Of a stretch of DNA of 17,353 nucleotides, positions 15,713 through 17,353 are shown piece by piece. Source of the DNA: Podochytrium sp. JEL0797. Its lineage: Eukaryota > Chytridiomycota > Chytridiomycetes > Chytridiales > Chytriomycetaceae. The translations under genes and the position numbers were made by a program. The stretch covers positions 1-17,353 of the forward strand of contig JADGJG010000522.1 of NCBI GenBank assembly GCA_027596195.1, written 5' to 3'. Position 1 is the stretch's first letter, and each line of letters starts with the position of its first letter. The notes beneath the pieces are model-generated. The model was not told where the DNA came from. It ran no database searches and worked only from the letters and a program-made list of their open reading frames with translations.

Positions 15713-17353
15713 ATGGCACAACAAGGAAGCGACACGACCGGCCATGTGCTGTGGACATCTGGCGCGTCGTGTTCGGACATTTCAGTTGTTCTCGTGAGCG
15801 AAGACGGCAGCGAGGAGACACTCTTTCTGCACTCAGCCGTTCTCTCTGCTTCTTCCGGCTTCTTCCGCGCCCTTCTCTCTGCGCCGTGGACTTTTTGCGG
15901 CAAAGAAGAAGACGGCTCCTTAGAGAAGCGCAAAGTGCGCCTCGACGACACTCACGCTTCCACGATGAGGCGCGCCCTTGAGCTTCTTTACACGAACCAC
16001 TTCACACAAATCACGTCCGCAAAAGACGCCGCGTCACTCCTCCACGCCTTTCACTTTCTCGCTGCTGACACGCACATCGACTGGTGCGCGCGCTTTCTCG
16101 CCACGGAGTGTCTCAAGGCAAACGACTCAAAAACACTCGCCCAGTCCAGGGGCCACTTTCCCCACTCGCCCTTCTTTGCCGAAACAAACGCCGTTCTGTC
16201 TGCAAACATCATGCCCACGGAATCAAACCCGCACAAGGCACAGACAAACTCAATGACCGTCGAAGATCTCGGTCTCTTGATTGCCAAATCCGCCACACGC
16301 GACGGCCAGCATTTCGCCCTCTTTGTTCACACGGAATTCCAAGAAAACGAGCGTCTGCACTTTGCAGAGTCAAACGGTCTGGCTCTGATTTACGCCTTTG
16401 AAACCATCTTGGCCGATCTCGAAAGAAAACGTTTGGATCTCGTCGAAGAGGCCCTGGACGACAAGGACCGCTTGGAGACCCTCGAGCTCGAATCGGATTC
16501 CTCGGACCAAGACTCGGACAACGATTCGGATCCGGGATGGGATGACGAACAACGCGTCGGCCGGCCTCCGAATCTCGATCTCGCTGCTGGCCCTGCTGCT
16601 GCTGTTCCTGTGAACCCGAATCTCGACCCCGCCCTCATGAACCCTCTCGGGGAAGCCGTTCCAGGTGCTGTAGATCTCTTAATCGAAAACCAAAATAACC
16701 TCCCTGGCGCAGCAGCCCGAATCGCCCCAAACCGTCGTCGCCGCCGCACAGCCCCACGCACCCGCAGCGCCACGCGCCATCAAAACGCGCGCGACCTCCG
16801 TATTACGAAACTGCGTCACCTCCTAGCGCGTCGATGTGCCAAACGCGACAAATCCCTCGCACAGCTCAAACACGATTTCATCATGCGCAGCACGCGCTTG
16901 TTCAAACTGTTGCCGCGCGTGGCAGGGTTGCAAAAGATTGTGATTTTGGATAGCTGGGTGAATGCCGGGCATGAGTTGTTTTGCGGCGCGATTGAACCAA
17001 AGGAGGAGGAGGATGAAGCGGAGGCGGAGCGGGTGGACGACTTTGACGAGGATGCGTTCGATACAGACAGTGAATCGAGTTTCGACGAGTACGACGAACT
17101 TGATGAGGATGACGACAGTGACGCCGATTTGAGCGATTCGGACGCGCATGGTGACTCGTTGGACGACGACATTAACGACGCGGATTCGTTTGTTCTCGGC
17201 CCCGACGACTCGGACGCGGCCGACCTCCACAACCGCAACTCGACGGCCAAAAAATTCCCACGTGCGAACAACCGCACGATCGATTGGGTCCCCGGTGCCA
17301 CCAGCGACTCTTCCGAACTCCCACGCCGCTCAACCGTGACCATCAACGAATTC
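15713..17353 (+). CDS. BTB/POZ-domain protein with acidic C-terminus, copy 2 (partial at window edge)
   Basis: 547 codons, open to the last base of the window and ending NEF without a stop. Same length as copy 1 up to that point, with no net indel. I count 13 amino-acid differences: one in the first 260 residues (H99Q) and twelve in the middle, for example D270N and H280Q and several Ala/Gly/Pro/Val exchanges near 290-335 and changes near 402-440. The basic region and acidic tail are kept. The true C-terminus and stop lie beyond the window, and only that sequence can show what copy 1 lost. Confidence 0.85.
   Translation, partial: MAQQGSDTTGHVLWTSGASCSDISVVLVSEDGSEETLFLHSAVLSASSGFFRALLSAPWTFCGKEEDGSLEKRKVRLDDTHASTMRRALELLYTNHFTQITSAKDAASLLHAFHFLAADTHIDWCARFLATECLKANDSKTLAQSRGHFPHSPFFAETNAVLSANIMPTESNPHKAQTNSMTVEDLGLLIAKSATRDGQHFALFVHTEFQENERLHFAESNGLALIYAFETILADLERKRLDLVEEALDDKDRLETLELESDSSDQDSDNDSDPGWDDEQRVGRPPNLDLAAGPAAAVPVNPNLDPALMNPLGEAVPGAVDLLIENQNNLPGAAARIAPNRRRRRTAPRTRSATRHQNARDLRITKLRHLLARRCAKRDKSLAQLKHDFIMRSTRLFKLLPRVAGLQKIVILDSWVNAGHELFCGAIEPKEEEDEAEAERVDDFDEDAFDTDSESSFDEYDELDEDDDSDADLSDSDAHGDSLDDDINDADSFVLGPDDSDAADLHNRNSTAKKFPRANNRTIDWVPGATSDSSELPRRSTVTINEF

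Larger units (their letters stand above)
13271..17353. repeat. Tandem duplication, copy 2 (reaches window edge)
   Basis: Second head-to-tail copy of the 9174-13271 unit, beginning with the same C plus seven T and ending at gaattc, the same base at which copy 1 ends. Identity is total for about the first 460 bases, drops in parts of fibrillarin and the region upstream of it, is near-total over the BTB 5' half and last 180 bases, and is lower over the BTB middle (about 16500-17160). Confidence 0.95.

Noticed and set aside
11243..15951. Minus-strand frames of 208 and 233 codons over the BTB 5' end
   Set aside because: They are antisense to the BTB domain, run through the A-rich non-coding tract and are low-complexity (poly-Phe).
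9174..17353. Duplication as a transposon or retroelement
   Set aside because: No terminal repeats, target-site duplication, transposase or reverse transcriptase is visible, and the fibrillarin introns are retained.
1..17353. CRISPR array, prokaryotic operon or riboswitch
   Set aside because: Introns, tRNA architecture and gene families are eukaryotic, and no regularly spaced repeat array is present.

Overview
The window is eukaryotic nuclear DNA. The genes have short GT-AG introns (37 to 79 nt), there are two intact tRNA-Asn(GTT) genes with oligo-T Pol III terminators, and the recognisable products are eukaryotic: a GAR-domain fibrillarin, a BTB/POZ protein, a TRPV-type ankyrin channel, and a secreted protein with a CFEM-like domain and the start of a GH18 chitinase. 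The mix of CFEM-like and GH18 domains with very short introns and a TRPV-like channel suggests an early-diverging, possibly zoosporic, fungus. That placement is inference; no rRNA or other marker is present.

Layout. Positions 1-3040 (minus): a TRPV-like channel running off the left edge, carrying several frame breaks and an in-frame TAG. Positions 3040-4980: two degenerate repeat units, each with a tRNA-Asn (one decayed at about 3246-3290, one intact at 3972-4045) followed by remnants of small Cys-containing proteins. Positions 5079-6757 (minus): an unrecognised gene of about 540 codons with one in-frame TAA. Positions 7377-8119 (minus): the secreted CFEM-like/GH18 N-terminal protein. Positions 9091-9164: a second intact tRNA-Asn.

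From 9174 to the right edge the window is a head-to-tail tandem duplication of a unit of about 4.1 kb (copy 1 at 9174-13271, copy 2 at 13271-17353). Each unit holds a short intergenic segment, a fibrillarin gene on the minus strand and a BTB gene diverging from it on the plus strand across about 500 bp. The left breakpoint lies in the T-run that ends the tRNA-Asn gene. The right breakpoint is inside or just after the last BTB codons, so copy 1 of BTB takes its final codons and stop from that T-run. The window stops on exactly the last base before the same breakpoint in copy 2, which hints at further copies or at an assembly collapse.

The two copies form a mosaic. About 460 bp of intergenic DNA and a 73-nt intron are identical, while the fibrillarin methyltransferase exon between and beside them carries 23 differences, all silent. 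This looks like patchy homogenisation between two long-diverged copies or haplotypes with both fibrillarin genes under purifying selection. The 1-9 kb part is rich in broken genes, whereas the duplicated part is intact.
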